Assembly: GCA_034440575.1 (NCBI GenBank)
Contig: JAOTOL010001337.1
Coordinates: 62,001-126,000 of the forward strand
Length of the DNA: 64,000 nt
Direction: 5' to 3'
DNA from: Imbricaverruca yamaguchii
Taxonomy: Eukaryota > Arthropoda > Thecostraca > Neoverrucidae
Shown piece by piece: positions 1-12,725 of this stretch. Position 1 is the stretch's first letter, and each line of letters opens with the position of its first letter. Both the position numbers and the translations under genes were made by a program. Below the pieces are notes generated by a model. That model was not told the DNA's origin and ran no database searches. It saw only the letters and a program-made list of their open reading frames with translations.

Positions 1-650
1 TTAGTTATTTGAATTTAGGGGTGCTTTGACCAGTGCTATGATATTAGTACCCAGCGTTTGGCATGTCCAGAAAAGGATGTCCACTCATGTTCGTTCTTTA
101 CATGCACACATTCATACTAAATGTTAGAAAATGGCTCTGCCATGCCAATCTGATCCTCCCGCTGCTATGCCAATGCAATAGATCGATAGCTACGCACTAA
201 TATGATTGAAGGAAACTAACATAATAATGTTAGGAGGAAATAAACATCTCAGAATCGAACTCACACAGAGCCGGTGCATTTTTTAGCGCGGGGGAGGGGA
301 CATAGCTACCTGGTCTGAATCGGAATGCATGGAGTTAGAGCATGAATCAAGAATGTACATGATTTCTAGACTACCTGTTAAATATATTCGAAATGTTTTC
401 ACCTTTTTCTGATAGCACAACAGGATTTTAATTATCATGCGTACAATTTCTGACGATTTTGGATACACTTTGAGATATAAATCGGTTATTTGGGCTTTGG
501 GTTACATCGACTACTGTTCATACAGCGTCCCACTTTATGCTATCGTCAACTCATATATTCCATTTGATTATATTAGGGTAGGTTGTACAAAGTTAATGAA
601 GGGGGCACATATGTATCTACGATTTCCAGCAACATCATATGGTTATTTAG
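1..650. other. AT-rich sequence, no gene seen
   Basis: Short open frames only (for example 437-670 on the plus strand), with no recognisable product. The last bases run into the 5'-truncated retrotransposon copy. Confidence 0.6.
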
Positions 651-651
651 T

Positions 652-2195
652 ATCCACCATTTCCACTTAGTATAATATTTTGTAGATCAATTTCACATAA
701 TGAAATTCCAACCGATTGGAAAAGGGCAAATGTAGTTCCTATTTTCAAGAAAGGATAAAGAGGGAAAGTTGAAAACTATAGGCCAATAAATATCACATCC
801 CTAGTCTGCAAGGTACTTGAATCAATTATCAAGGATACAATAGTTAGTTATCTGGAAGGTAGCAGATTGATTCAAGATACTCAACATGGATTTAGAAAAG
901 GACGATTGTGTCTCACAAACCTCTTGGACTTTTTGAACTTCGCCACAGAACAATTTGATCAGGGAAATCAGGTTGATGTAGCATATCTTGACTTTAGTAA
1001 GGCCTTTGACAAGGTACCCCGTAAACGGTTAGTGATACAGCTTCAGTCCCATGGTATTGCAGGTAGCATCTTAAAATGGATAGAGTTGTGGCTTTCATAT
1101 AGACAGCAAAGAGTGATGCTAAATGGTACAAAGTCATCATGGCAAAATGTTTTTAGTGGAGTCCCCCAGGGGTCAGTACTAGGGCCATTACTGTTCATTA
1201 TATTTGTAAATAACATTGAAAGTGGCCTAAGCAGTAAAGTTTTGAAATTTGCAGATGATTTGAAGGTCTTTAGGGCAATAACAGGTCAGGATGAGCATAT
1301 CTCGCTGCAAAAAGACTTAGACGAACTTGTGAAGTGGTCCGAAGAATGACAAATGAAATTGAACTTTGATAAGTGCAAAATCATGCATGTAGGTAAGCAG
1401 CATATGAAGGCTCCATACTTGATGGGTGGCCAAGTGCTATCAGTGACTCAACAGGAGAAGGATTTGGGTGTTATTCTAAACACAAAACTGGGGGCATCAG
1501 AACAGACCAAGGAAGCCAGGAAGAAGGCACTGAGAATGCTCGGGGCATTAAATAGGAATGTATCATACAGAAGTGAGGAAGTGATCAGGAAGCTTTACTG
1601 TGCATTCGTCAGGCCACATTTGGAATACTGCATCCAAGCTTGGTCTCCTAGCTATGAAAAAGATTGTTGGCTTTTAGAGAGAGTACAAAAGAGGGCTACA
1701 AAAATGGTTAATGGCATAAGCAACCTGGCATATGAGGAAAGATTGAAGAAATTGAATATGTTTTCACTTAGATATAGAAGGCTGAGAGGAGATCTCATCG
1801 AGGTCTTTAAATTTGTCAATCGTCTGGAGAGGGGATACCTTGGGGAAATGTTTGAATTTAACAGAAATGATGCAATTAGAGGTCATAAATTCAAATTAAA
1901 ATGAACCACAGCAGAACAAGGTTAAGGCAAACTTTCTTCACCAACAGGGTAGTGGAACACTGGAACCAGCTGCCAGAAAACATCGTCAGTAGCAGCACAT
2001 TGAACATCTTTAAAAACAGCATAGACAATCATTATAAGAATAGAGGGCTTGCTTTTCAGTATTACAGGGAGGGCTGATTGGCAGATCTGGTGGGCAACTG
2101 GTTCAGTGTACAGAGTGCAACCAAGAAGGGCCCTTGTGGCTCAGAGTTGCACTAATCTTTTATGTCTTTATGTCTTTATGTCTTTATGGTTATTA
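652..2195 (+). mobile_element. CR1/jockey-type non-LTR retrotransposon, copy 1 (5'-truncated, dead)
   Basis: Reverse transcriptase with the family's blocks is visible: GFRKGR, VDVAYLDFSKAFDKVP, SGVPQGSVLGPLLF and the catalytic FADDLK. A C-terminal part after RT follows (RPHLEYCIQAWSP), and related sequence runs to about 2070. The element starts inside the RT region compared with copy 2, so the 5' part is missing. It carries in-frame stops at 756-758 (GAA to TAA relative to copy 2) and 1347-1349 (TGG to TGA), and small changes end the frame again near 1904. The 3' end shows a short tandem (TTTATGTC-like, 2160-2190), typical of CR1-group tails. It is a pseudogene copy closely similar to copy 2. 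Confidence 0.85.
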
Positions 2196-2204
2196 CTTTG
2201 CACT

Positions 2205-2795
2205 GTCGGATCCTCACGCCCCGTCTCGAGTGTGGGGGGGGGGTTGATAGAGACCCCATCTAATCTCCATACTAAGCGTCGCACGAAAACTAAATAGGTG
2301 TCATCGGAAAGCGCTCGACGAGTAGGGCCAAACACCGCGGCACAAAATGTTTCCCCCCAAAATTGACGTAAATATTGGCCCTAGAGTTTCACGATTTACA
2401 TTATGTTTGTGGCTCTGGGGAAGGGTTCAGTTTGAGGGAGGCTTGAAAAAAGATATTTGGAATCAGAAAAGGAAGGAGAAATCGGCCAGGGCCATATAAT
2501 TTTCGTCACCAACAAATCAGCTTTTTTATTCAAACATTTTTAGTTCAAAGTTTTCTTTAATTTTCTATTTTTAATGGGGAGAACAGACCCAAAAATGTTG
2601 CTCGAAGTCAACTTGGCCTAAAAAAATATTACTTCAGCCAGAATCTTCCATCTAAACTCTAATTGGCAAATATGCAAAAGTAATAAGTAATCAAAAGTGA
2701 ACAAAAAGTGGGAAATTCCTCTCGTACGTTTTGTTGCATCCCTAAAGATAAGCAAACGCTGAAAGTTTCATTAAAATATCTTTATCCGTAACATA
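2205..2795 (+). mobile_element. TTAA-flanked MITE family 1, truncated copy A
   Basis: It is similar along its length to 22032-22873 and 41795-42574: CGTCTCG plus a G-run, then GCGTCGCACGAAAAC, the TTTTGGGGG region and the AAACGCTGAA region near the right end. Both ends are missing, cut off by the two retrotransposon copies. No protein is encoded. Confidence 0.65.
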
Positions 2796-5048
2796 GTTAG
2801 ATTCAAGGCACATGTAGGGGAAACTATCAAGGATAATTTGGTAAAGGTTCCAAATTTCAACAAAGCAGACTTTAACGGCATGAGAGCGGCTTTAAGTGCC
2901 ATCAGATGGGAAGAAGAATTCTCCAATTTAAATGCCTGTGAAATGTGGAAAAAGTTCAAATCTTACTTAAAGGAAACTCAGATTAGACATGTCCCCCAAA
3001 AGCAAAGACGCAAAAGAAGGGTAGGAAAGCCAGCATGGCTTACACCAGACGTGATAAAAGCAATTAGGGCTAAGAAAACTGCATTTAGAGATTTTAAAGA
3101 AGCCTCAAATGTCATTAATCTAAAGGCGTATCGAAAAGCTAGAGACACTGTGAAGCAAAAAACCAGAGCAGCAAAGCGAGCAAAGGAACTGGATTTAGCT
3201 AGAAATTGTAATGGGGACAGTAAAAAAGTTCTTTAGTTTCTACAAGCTGAGTAAAGTTTCTAACACAATTGGTCCACTGGAAGTAAACGGGACTACATTG
3301 GGTGAGGATAGTGAGATGGTTGAGGAGCTGAGCAAGCAGTTCAAATCAGTGTTTACATTGGAAGATATGACCAATCTGCCGACCGTACACCATAGTTCAG
3401 ATACATGGGATCTGACAAATGATGTTGATTTCATTGGTAGTGATGTTGTTTACAATCATATCAGGAAAATAAAGCCAAATAAGGCAGCAGGACCTGATGA
3501 TATTTATGCTAGGGTGTTGCGGGAAACTGAAAAGGAACTGGCATTTCCACTTAGTATAATATTTTGTAGATCAGTTTCACATAATGAAATTCCAACCGAT
3601 TGGAAAAGGGCAAATGTAGTTCCTATTTTCAAGAAAGGAGAAAGAGGGAAAGTTGAAAACTATAGGCCAATAAGTCTCACATCCCTAGTCTGCAAGGTAC
3701 TCGAATCAATTATCAAGGATAGAATAGTTAGTTATCTGGAAGGTAGCAGATTGATTCAAGATACTCAACATGGATTTAGAAAAGGACGATCGTGTCTCAC
3801 AAACCTCTTGGACTTTTTGAACTTCGCCACAGAACAATTTGATCAGGGAAATCAGGTTGATGTAGCATATCTTGACTTTAGTAAGGCCTTTGACAAGGTA
3901 CCCCATAAACGGTTAATGATACAGCTTCAGTCCCATGGTATTACAGGTAGCATCTTAAAATGGATAGAGTTGTGGCTTTCAGATAGACAGCAAAGAGTGA
4001 TGCTAAATGGTACAAAGTCATCATGGCAAAATGTTCTTAGTGGAGTCCCCCAGGGGTCAGTACTAGGGCCATTACTGTTCATTATATTTGTAAATAACAT
4101 TGAAAGTGGCCTAAGCAGTAAAGTTTTGAAATTTGCAGATGATTTGAAGGTCTTTAGGGTAATAACAGGTCAGGATGAGCATATCTCGCTGCAAAAAGAC
4201 TTAGACGAACTTGTGAAGTGGTCCGAAGAATGGCAAATGAAATTTAACTTTGATAAGTGCAAAATCATGCATGTAGGTAAGCAGCATATGAAGGCTCCAT
4301 ACTTGATGGGTGGCCAAGTGCTATCAGTGACTCAACAGGAGAAGGATTTAGGTGTTATTCTAAACACAAAATTGGGGGCATCAGAACAGACCAAGGAAGC
4401 CAGGAAGAAGGCACTGAGAATGCTCGGGGCAATAAATAGGAATGTATCATACAGAAGTAAGGAAGTGATCAGGAAGCTTTACTGTGCATACGTCAGGCCA
4501 CATTTAGAATACTGCATCCAAGCTTGGTCTCCTAGCTATGAAAAAGATTGTTGGCTTTTAGAGAGAGTACAAAAGAGGGCTACAAAAATGGTTAATGGCA
4601 TAAGCAACCTGGCATATGAGGAAAGATTGAAGAAATTGAATATGTTTTCACTTAGATATAGAAGGCTGAGAGGAGATCTCATCGAGGTCTTTAAATTTGT
4701 CAATGGTCTGGAGAGGGGATACCTTGGGGAATGTTTGAATTTAACAGAAATGATGCAATTAGAGGTCATAAATTCAAAATTAAAATTAACCACAGCAGAA
4801 CAAGGTTAAGGCAAACTTTCTTCACCAACAGGGTAGTGGAACACTGGAACCAGCTGCCAGAAAACATCGTCAGTAGCAGAACATTGAACATCTTTAAAAA
4901 CAGCATAGACAATCATTATAAGAATAGAGGGCTTGCTTTTCAGTATTACAGGGAGGGCTGATTGGCAGATTTGGTGGACAACTGGTTCAGTGTACAGAGT
5001 GCAACCAAGAAGGGCCCTTGTGGCTCAGAGTTGCACTGATCTTTTATG
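2796..5048 (+). mobile_element. CR1/jockey-type non-LTR retrotransposon, copy 2 (longer, dead)
   Basis: It extends further 5' than copy 1 and includes the region between endonuclease and RT (WLTPDVIKAIRAKKTAF, about 3032-3090), all RT blocks (FKKGERGKVENYRPISLTS, VDVAYLDFSKAFDKVP, PQGSVLGPLLF, FADDLK) and the C-terminal end in another frame (VVEHWNQLPENIV, to 4961). The main open frame is 3211-4809. The frame shifts near 3230 in an A-run and near 4728, where copy 1 has one more A; a stop lies at 2814. The endonuclease domain is absent, so it is a 5'-truncated, inactive copy. Its 3' end (cttttatgtct, 5039-5049) meets a MITE family 2 fragment. Confidence 0.87.
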
Positions 5049-5049
5049 T

Positions 5050-5570
5050 CTAGAATGAGAGACGCATTGTCTAAGGCAAGAAAAATGAAAATCCGCCGAA
5101 ACGTTTTCGACTTGGGGGCCGTTAAATTTCCAAAATTCGCAGCGCCAAACCACAAAAATCGGCGCTGATGCGCTTCCCGTATACTGGCAAAATGGATGTG
5201 TTCTTGACAACACCAGTGCTCGTTTGATGCATATTATTATGCTACATGATTTAAAAGTCATGTCAAGTCGCCGAGGTCAAGTCAGGTCAAGTTAATGACA
5301 GGCTAATGGAACCAAACTTGGTTAACTAAAATGTTATCATAAATGCAAATGACTGTCATGCGATTGATGTCACTTTCCATGCTAATCCCTACACATCCGG
5401 AAATCTACTGTTCGTCATCATGTGCGTAAGCGTTTCCATGCTGGATTCATGTATTTCACTACTTTCTTCGCGAAGCCGATTGTGCCGAGCCGCCCAACGG
5501 AGCAGTCGGGATGGGAGCCCGGTTCCGGTAACTGGAGCAGGTAATGACCTAATAAAGTGCTTGACCCAAT
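5050..5570 (+). mobile_element. TTAA-flanked MITE family 2, fragment
   Basis: It matches the interior of 44640-45150 closely (GATGCGCTTCCCGTATA, GTGCCGAGCCGCCCAACGG, CCGGTTCCGGTAACTGGAG). Both termini are missing: the left end is replaced by retrotransposon copy 2 and the right end stops near TAATAAAGTGCT. It is non-coding. Confidence 0.75.
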
Positions 5571-6840
5571 GACCTAATAAATGACTCAAAAAAATGATTA
5601 ATTATATTTTAAAATTAACTAACTGAGGGACTCCATAGCATCAGCAGGCAGCCTTGCCACTGATCAATGTTTTGACAGTGACATGTTGTTTAGCTGTTCT
5701 ACACCTTGATTTGTCTAACCTGAAGTGATGATCCCATGTGATAGTCTAAATAGAAGGGCATCATTAACATTGACCTGATCTAGCTATTTAATGATTCCAT
5801 GCATTTTAATCATATTACCCTTTAATCTCCTGTACTTCATTGATTACTTATCCAATGCCAATTATAAGTTACCTAGTTCACTGATGGTTCTAATAGCTTT
5901 GTGCTGCACTCTTTCAGGTATGTCTGTGTCTTTCTAAGTGGGGGCTCCATGCCTGTACGTAATATTATAAGTGGGGTCGTACGTAGGCTAGGTACAGTTT
6001 TTCATGACTACCTTGCTTTTATACCTCACCCTTTTATGATTTCAAGCATTCTGAATGCTGGGTTCGAAGCTGAATTACCAGTTTTTTCTGCTTTTAGGTC
6101 ATTTTACACCAACACACCTGAATATCTTTCTTCGTTAATACCACTCAGTTTCCTACATCCCATTGTATATCTGGAAGTCTCACTACCAGACCCCAGCCGC
6201 ATAAGCTTCCATTTTCATAGTTGAAAGACATCTGCCAATGATAGGACCACTTTTTAGGTCCTCCATGTCTAGTTGAACATTACTATGTAGACCACTACTG
6301 TTAGCCACTCCTACCAGCCTCATGCCATCAGCAAATGTGAACACCTTATCCTTAACCACTACCTGAATGTTATTCACAAAGTCAAAAGAACAGCAGTTGA
6401 AAGAGTCCAAGTGAAAAGAGAAAGATGGAAGAGTACAAATGTAAAGAATGGAAAAAAATCCACTTTCGCATACCCAGAACCTATCACCAACAGATATTTT
6501 AACAACAGATTTTAACAGATATAGGTACAAATAAATAAATAACGCGCAATGATTTTCATTTCGAAATCAGTAGTGCCCTGGATTCACCGTCAGATAAACA
6601 TCTTACTCACCGTCACCTGACACGCACACCTGACGCGAATCTACTTCAGCGATGGCCGAAGAAAATAGAGATGGTGATATCAATCGTAAGCTATGTTCCG
6701 AAACACCAACTTTTAAAACCACTAATCATAGTTTAGAACCTTTGATATTTATTGATAAGTTAGAAATTAGTACCAACCTAATTTATAGTCGTATTCATGC
6801 ACTTAGTTAACCCATGCACTTAGTTAACATCATCAACCGT
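5571..6840. other. no recognisable gene
   Basis: The plus frame 5901-6224 and the minus frame 6183-6530 are modest open frames. Fragments such as a possible LINE-type text are too weak to name. From 6840 the direct repeat GCCGTCAGCCTCA (three to four copies) leads into the 21-bp array. Confidence 0.5.
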
Positions 6841-6910
6841 CATCCTCAGCCGTCAGCCTCAGCCGTCAGCCTCAGCCGTCAGCCTCAGCGGCGGTCGGTA
6901 GTCTCACAGC

Positions 6911-8030
6911 GCCCACGGTAGGGACTCCACGGTACACAGTATGGATTCCACGGTACACAGTAGGGACTCCACGGTACACAGTAGGGACTCCACGGTACAC
7001 AGTAGGGACTCCACGGTACACAGTAGGGATTCCACGGTACACAGTAGGGACTCCACGGTACACATTAGGGATTCCACGGTACACAGTAGGGATTCCACGG
7101 TACACAGTAGGGACTCCACGGTACACATTAGGGATTCCACGGTGCACAGTAGGGATTCCACGGTACACAGTAGGGATTCCACGGTACACAGTAGGGACTC
7201 CACGGTACACAGTAGGGACTCCACGGTACACAGTAGGGATTCCACGGTACACAGTAGGGACTCCACGGTACACATTAGGGATTCCACGGTACACAGTAGG
7301 GACTCCACGGTACACAGTAGGGACTCCACGGTACACAGTAGGGATTCCACGGTACACAGTAGGGACTCCACGGTACACATTAGGGATTCCACGGTACACA
7401 GTAGGGACTCCACGGTACACAGTAGGGACTCCACGGTGCACAGTAGGGACTCCACGGTACACAGTAGGGACTCCACGGTACACAGTAGGGATTCCACGGT
7501 ACACAGTAGGGACTCCACGGTACACATTAGGGATTCCACGGTACACAGTAGGGATTCCACGGTACACAGTAGGGACTCCACGGTACACATTAGGGATTCC
7601 ACGGTACACAGTAGGGATTCCACGGTACACAGTAGGGACTCCACGGTACACAGTAGGGACTCCACGGTGCACAGTAGGGACTCCACGGTACACAGTAGGG
7701 ACTCCACGGTACACAGTAGGGATTCCACGGTACACAGTAGGGACTCCACGGTACACAGTAGGGACTCCACGGTACACATTATGGATTCCACGGTACACAG
7801 TAGGGACTCCACGGTACACAGTAGGGATTCCACGGTACACAGTAGGGACTCCACGGTACACAGTAGGGATTCCACGGTACACAGTAGGGATTCCACGGTA
7901 CACAGTAGGGACTCCAAGGTACACAGTAGGGATTCCACGGTACACAGTAGGGATTCCACGGTACACAGTAGGGACTCCACGGTACACAGTTGGGACTCCA
8001 CGGTACACAGTAGGGATTTCACGGTCCACC
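6911..8030. repeat. 21-bp minisatellite, about 53 copies
   Basis: The unit is ACTCCACGGTACACAGTAGG plus G, alternating GACTCC/GATTCC and CAGTAGG/CATTAGG. Because 21 is a multiple of 3, all frames on both strands stay open (for example TVYRGVP units on the minus strand). There is no sign of a gene. The ACTCC/ATTCC variant pattern suggests higher-order duplication of several units. Confidence 0.95.
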
Positions 8031-8145
8031 GTAGAATTGCATGGTCCGCGACTGAGTTCCACGGTCCACCGTAGAATTGCATGGTCCGCGACTGAGTTCC
8101 ACGGTCCACCGTAGAATTGCATGGTCCGCGACTGAGTTCCACGGG
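8021..8145. repeat. 40-bp repeat, about 3 copies
   Basis: The unit starts ATGGTCCGCGACTGAGTTCC and continues with ACGGTCCACCGTAGAATTGC. It shares CCACGGT with the 21-bp array it follows. Confidence 0.9.
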
Positions 8146-8169
8146 ACACGGTGGAGTTGAGTGGCGTGA

Positions 8170-9047
8170 CCACCACGTGTGGTGTGGCGTGGTGTGGTGT
8201 GGTGTGGTGTGGTGTGGTGTGGTGTGGTGTGGCGTGGTGTGGTGTGGTGTGGTGTGGTGTGGTGTGGTGTGGTGTGGTGTGGCGTGGCGTGGCGTGGTGT
8301 GGTGTGGTGTGGCGTGGTGTGGTGTGGTGTGGTGTGGCGTGGTGTGGTGTGGTGTGGTGTGGTGTGGTGTGGTGTGGTGTGGTGTGGTGTGGCGTGGTGT
8401 GGCGTGGTGTGGTGTGATGTGGTGTGGTGTGGTGTGGTGTGGTGTGGCGTGGCGTGGTGTGGTGTGGTGTGGTGTGGTGTGGTGTGGTGTGGTGTGGTGT
8501 GGTGTGGCGTGGTGTGGTGTGGTGTGGTGTGGCGTGGTGTGGTGTGGTGTGGTGTGGTGTGGTGTGGTGTGGTGTGGTGTGGTGTGGTGTGGTGTGGTGT
8601 GGTGTGGTGTGGTGTGGTGTGGTGTGGTGTGGTGTGGTGTGGTGTGGCGTGGTGTGGTGTGGTGTGGTGTGGTGTGGTGTGGTGTGACGTGGTGTGGTGT
8701 GGTGTGGTGTGGCGTGGCGTGGTGTGGTGTGGCGTGGTGTGACGTGGTGTGACGTGGTGTGGTGTGGTGTGGCGTGGCGTGGTGTGGTGTGGTGTGGTGT
8801 GGTGTGGTGTGGCGTGGTGTGGTGTGGCATGGCGTGGCGTGGCGTGGTGTGGTGTGGTGTGGTGTGGTGTGGAGTGGTGTGGTGTGGTGTGGTGTAGTGT
8901 GGTGCAGTGTGGTGCAGTGTGTTGCAGTGTGGTGTGGTGTGTGGTGTGGTGTGGTGTGGTGTGGTGTGGTGTGGTGTGGTGTGGTGTGGTGTAGTGTGGT
9001 GTGGTGTGGTGTGGTGTGGTCACCACTGACAGTGGTGTGGTGTGGCT
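8170..9047. repeat. pentamer array (TGTGG)n with TGGCG/TGACG variants
   Basis: About 170 units of GGTGT, with occasional GGCGT and single GATGT or GACGT. It is G/T-rich on the plus strand and gives long CGVVW- or PHHTT-type frames that are artefacts. It is imperfect after 8870 (AGTGT, GCAGT). Confidence 0.95.
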
Positions 9048-9464
9048 AGTATTCTACTAGAGTGTGAACGGCATGAAAACATCCGAATCTCATTTCGCTG
9101 TCCAGACTTGAGGAGCTCTGCTTAGTATCACTATCCGCTACATTTATTCACAATATAGGAATCCGCACATTTGTACATCCACGATCAAACAAGCCATTCT
9201 AACATATACAACACGATAGAAATACGTCAAAATATAATATCCAGTGCACATATTACGACGTAAACTCCACAAACGAAAGCGGCTATGCATGTTTGCTCGA
9301 CATCGACAAACGTGGTGTTCCACGAGAACCGGCACTTCCAGAACTCAAGAAACGACATTCATTACACAAAATGTGGAGCCGTAATTCGCATGGATCGGAG
9401 AAGTGCGCCGAGTGTGAGACCCGCTGCATCTGCACAGCCCATATATCAGCCGCCTGCCTGTCAC

Positions 9465-9716
9465 TTGGTGGATCCTCAGACCTTGGTGGATCCTCAGACC
9501 TTGGTGGATCCTCAGACCTTGGTGCATCCTCAGACCCTGGTGTATCCTCAGACCTTGGTGGATCCTCAGACCTTGGTGGATCCTCAGACCCTGGTGTATC
9601 CTCAGACCTTGGTGGATCCTCAGACCCTGGTGTATCCTCAGACCTTGGTGGATCCTCAGACCTTGGTGCATCCTCAGACCCTGGTGTATCCTCAGACCTT
9701 GGTGCATCCTCAGACC
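9465..9716. repeat. 18-bp array, about 14 copies
   Basis: The plus unit is CCTTGGTGGATCCTCAGA with GGTGCATC and CCCTGGTGTATC variants. Read on the minus strand each unit is a GTCTGAGG start preceded by AG, so it repeats a donor-like junction. Confidence 0.93.
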
Positions 9717-9754
9717 TGCGGAAGATTGTGTGGCGGCGGACTTGGGCTGGAACT
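9716..9754 (-). CDS. candidate small CDKL tail exon 10
   Basis: A 39-nt segment between acceptor catttcag (ending 9755) and donor CCGCAG|gtctga (9715) is phase 1 at both ends, which fits exon 9. It would encode EFQPKSAATQSSA. It is directly followed by an 18-bp array whose units begin gtctga and end in AG or AAG, the same junction-array layout as exons 1 and 4. A possible last exon lies at 9362-9429 (acceptor ctgtgcag, 21 codons, then TAA). It is 8.5 kb from exon 9 and has no homology support, so it may be coincidental. Confidence 0.25.
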
Positions 9755-9854
9755 CTGAAATGAACCAGGTCCTCATCAATCAGTCTCATCAGCCACCAGT
9801 GACCGATGCTTGCTGAGTTTGTCCAGGCCTATCAGCGGCTCTAGCGCCACCGCT

Positions 9855-10075
9855 GGCTCCGGTAATGATGCCTAACGTGGCTGCGGAAAACTCTCGGCTC
9901 CGGTGATGATGCCTAACGTGGCTGCGGAAAACTCCCGGCTCCGGTAATGATGCCTAACGTGGCTGCGGAAAACTCCCGGCTCCGGTAATGATGCCTAACG
10001 TGGCTGCGGAAATTTCTCGGCTCCGGTAATGATGCCTAACGTGGCTGCGGAAAACTCCCGGCTCTGTTAATGATG
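9855..10075. repeat. 41-bp minisatellite, 5.4 copies
   Basis: The unit begins GGCTCCGGTAATGATGCCTA and ends GGCTGCGGAAAACTCCC; copies are nearly identical. Confidence 0.93.
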
Positions 10076-12400
10076 CTTGATCGGCTGGTCCATGGCACCT
10101 ACAAACACATCAGCTGGGCTGTGGTACTGACAAGCATATCAGGTGGTCCATGCTATTTCACAAGTTTGATTAGGTGCAGTGCAGCATTGAGCATGAGTAT
10201 GAGTGAGAAAAAGTCGTGAAATAACCCTATGCCCATAATAAAACAAACAAAAATATATTCCGATTCCTACTGTATATATTTCGGCTACTGGCCTTCCTCA
10301 ATATTGTTGAGGCTACTGGCCTTTCGGCTACTGGCCTTCCTCAATATTTCCTTGTTTTATTATGAGCATAAGGTTATGTTACTCCTTTTTCCTACTTCCA
10401 ACAGATGCCAGTTTATATATGCTACTGACAGGCATACCAGGTGGTTTTTTTCCCACCAGACTGAACAGGCGGGACCAAACGCTACGGATCACGGGTCACG
10501 GGGATCACGGGTCACGGGGATCACGGGTCACGGGGATCAGTTGACACAATGTTCAACATCATAGGGACCGGGACAATACTTTTGAGTTCCGATCGTTGTG
10601 CTGACATCTTACATGGGTAAGAAGCCAAACAAACCTCTGTAGATGCAAGGTGCATGCCAGCAACGTTGTATTATTTATCTCCAAACTGAAATAAGTCCAT
10701 CATTTTATGAGGATGTTCCATTACTTATCAGTAAGTACGTATTCGAGAAGAAAACGAATGTCTTATGGCGACATTTCTGGTCCAATGTGATCGTGGTCCC
10801 GGCGCGAATGTTAGGGTCCTGGCGCGACTTTTCGGTTCCCTGCTGTATCAACTTCGCGTCCCGGGAGCATTTTGGAGGACACAGATTTGAATAGAAGGAA
10901 TTCGGGTCCTTCGGCATGATTTTCCGGGCTTCAGTGCGTGTTGTCTGGTACCCACTGCATTTACTTCTGTTCTTGACGTGACGTGAATCTTGAAAGGGCG
11001 CCCGGTAGCGTAGCTGGCTGGCTCTAAGATTTTTGGAGACCAAGATATCAGATACCAAAGCATAAATACAGCCCTGCTGAGTATGCAGTAGCCTCCCCCG
11101 TTAGCCAGCCGTTGGTCCCCCGCCCCTGGAGAAGCTTTGCCCGGAGCTTTACTACTTGGACGATAAGCCGTGTCTCCACTCCGCTGGCAGGCCGTCGTAT
11201 ACCCTGGGCCTCGTGTGTCTCCTTGGTATAGAAGCCCGCGTGGTGCACTCGCCCCGGAGCGAAGGGTCAGGGCACCACGAACTGTAGAAGTCGGTGGAAG
11301 TCGGTAGAACGATTCCTGAGCGCGACATTGGATGGCTGCCGGGCGTGATAATGGCCACGGCCTGACACACATTTCCGTCTGTTGCTTGAGTGGTCGCGTT
11401 CGGTGGCCCGGAGATTCGGCTGCCAAACGCATTCGAAATGGGGGTCCGGATTCGACTTCCCTACATTCCGCCTGTGTCTGCTGCAGTTTATGTACGCTCA
11501 GCTGAACGTCGGCTGTCCTGGGAACAGTTGGTATTCTCTACCAGAGATGCCCGCACATGACAAGTTGCATTAATATCCAATGCAACATTTACTAGTTCTA
11601 CCACAGAAAGCAAAGTAATTCAGGCTTCTGGGCAGTGTCGGAATTTGAAGAAATTTATTTAGACTCGAACTTAACAATTTTAGGTACACATCGCATCAAA
11701 CTACAGCCTCATCCTACCAAAGAGAAAAACATAATCCGCCCTATCATCAAATCAAAGCCTGTTTGCTATGAAATCCACCGCTATCCATTTGAAATCGTGA
11801 AGTGAGGGATATAAAAAAGCTCTTCGAAATGTATTGCAATTTAAGTGTTTGATATTTGGAGGAAAATGTGTCAAATAGTAAGAGATTCATCAAGTTGGAT
11901 AACTGATTCTTCCTTAGCCTAACTAATTATCATGAAATTTATCATCTTTGGTCAAGGATAAAAACACCGTCCCGCCAAGATCACAGTCAATGCCGGAGTA
12001 TCTGTGTGCCAAAGCCACTGATAACTGATAAGGTGTTGTTGACTAGTGTCTGAATGAACATTAAAAGATCAAATCTGGTCGACGTGCCATAAAACTGAAA
12101 TAACGGCGATCGACTGATGTTTTTTTGGTAAGCAGCGGTACTGCCATCGGCCATTTCTGCGAAGCACTTGCGGCATGTAGCATATCGTTTTACGGTCGCA
12201 ATGCTAGCGACAGTGCCATCAATTTTCCGTTTGTATGCACCGAACGATATGCGAAGTCATTCAGAGGAACGAGTTAAATGCAATAGCGGATTGTGTGCTC
12301 TTGTAAACGAGTGAGGTAAACGCCGACACAGGTCGAGACGAACTGCATGTCTTACCGCGTTGACACCAGCTTGCATCGATGCACTTATTTGCCATGATCG
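10076..12400. other. no confident gene; short repeats
   Basis: It contains a 16-bp repeat GATCACGGGTCACGGG (10484-10540, about 3.5 copies) and two GGCTACTGGCCTT segments near 10290-10340. The minus frame 10848-11432 (194 codons) lies in moderately GC-rich DNA with no recognisable domain; I do not call it. 11580-12360 is AT-rich with nothing seen. Confidence 0.5.
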
Positions 12401-12409
12401 ATCGTGCTG

Positions 12410-12725
12410 CCATGCCATCATGTCATGTCATGCTGTCATGCCGTGCTGCCGTGATCGTGATGTCATGATCATGCTGTCATGATAGCGATGTCATGATCAT
12501 GCTGCCATGTTCATGTTGTCATGCTATGCCCGTATGCCATGCTGCCATGATCATACTCTCATGACCATGATGCCATGACCATGCTGTTATGATCATGCTG
12601 TCATGCCATCCTGTCATGCTCATGATGTCATGACATGCTGCCATGATCATGATGTCATGATCATGCTGTCATGTTCAGGTTATCATGCCATGCTGTCATG
12701 GCATGCTGCCATGATCATCAGCTGT
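12410..12725. repeat. degenerate CATGATCATG/CTGTCATG array
   Basis: Irregular repeats of TCATGATCATG and GCTGTCATGC. Many units are self-complementary, so the tract is rich in small inverted repeats. Confidence 0.85.

Noticed and set aside
6872..9049. Giant open frames on both strands (PHHTT, CGVVW, TVYRGVP repeats)
   Set aside because: They follow from units lacking stop codons in a 5- or 21-bp period; no start, splice or homology evidence.
10848..11432. 194-codon minus-strand open frame as a gene
   Set aside because: No recognisable domain, no splice support and composition like surrounding DNA.
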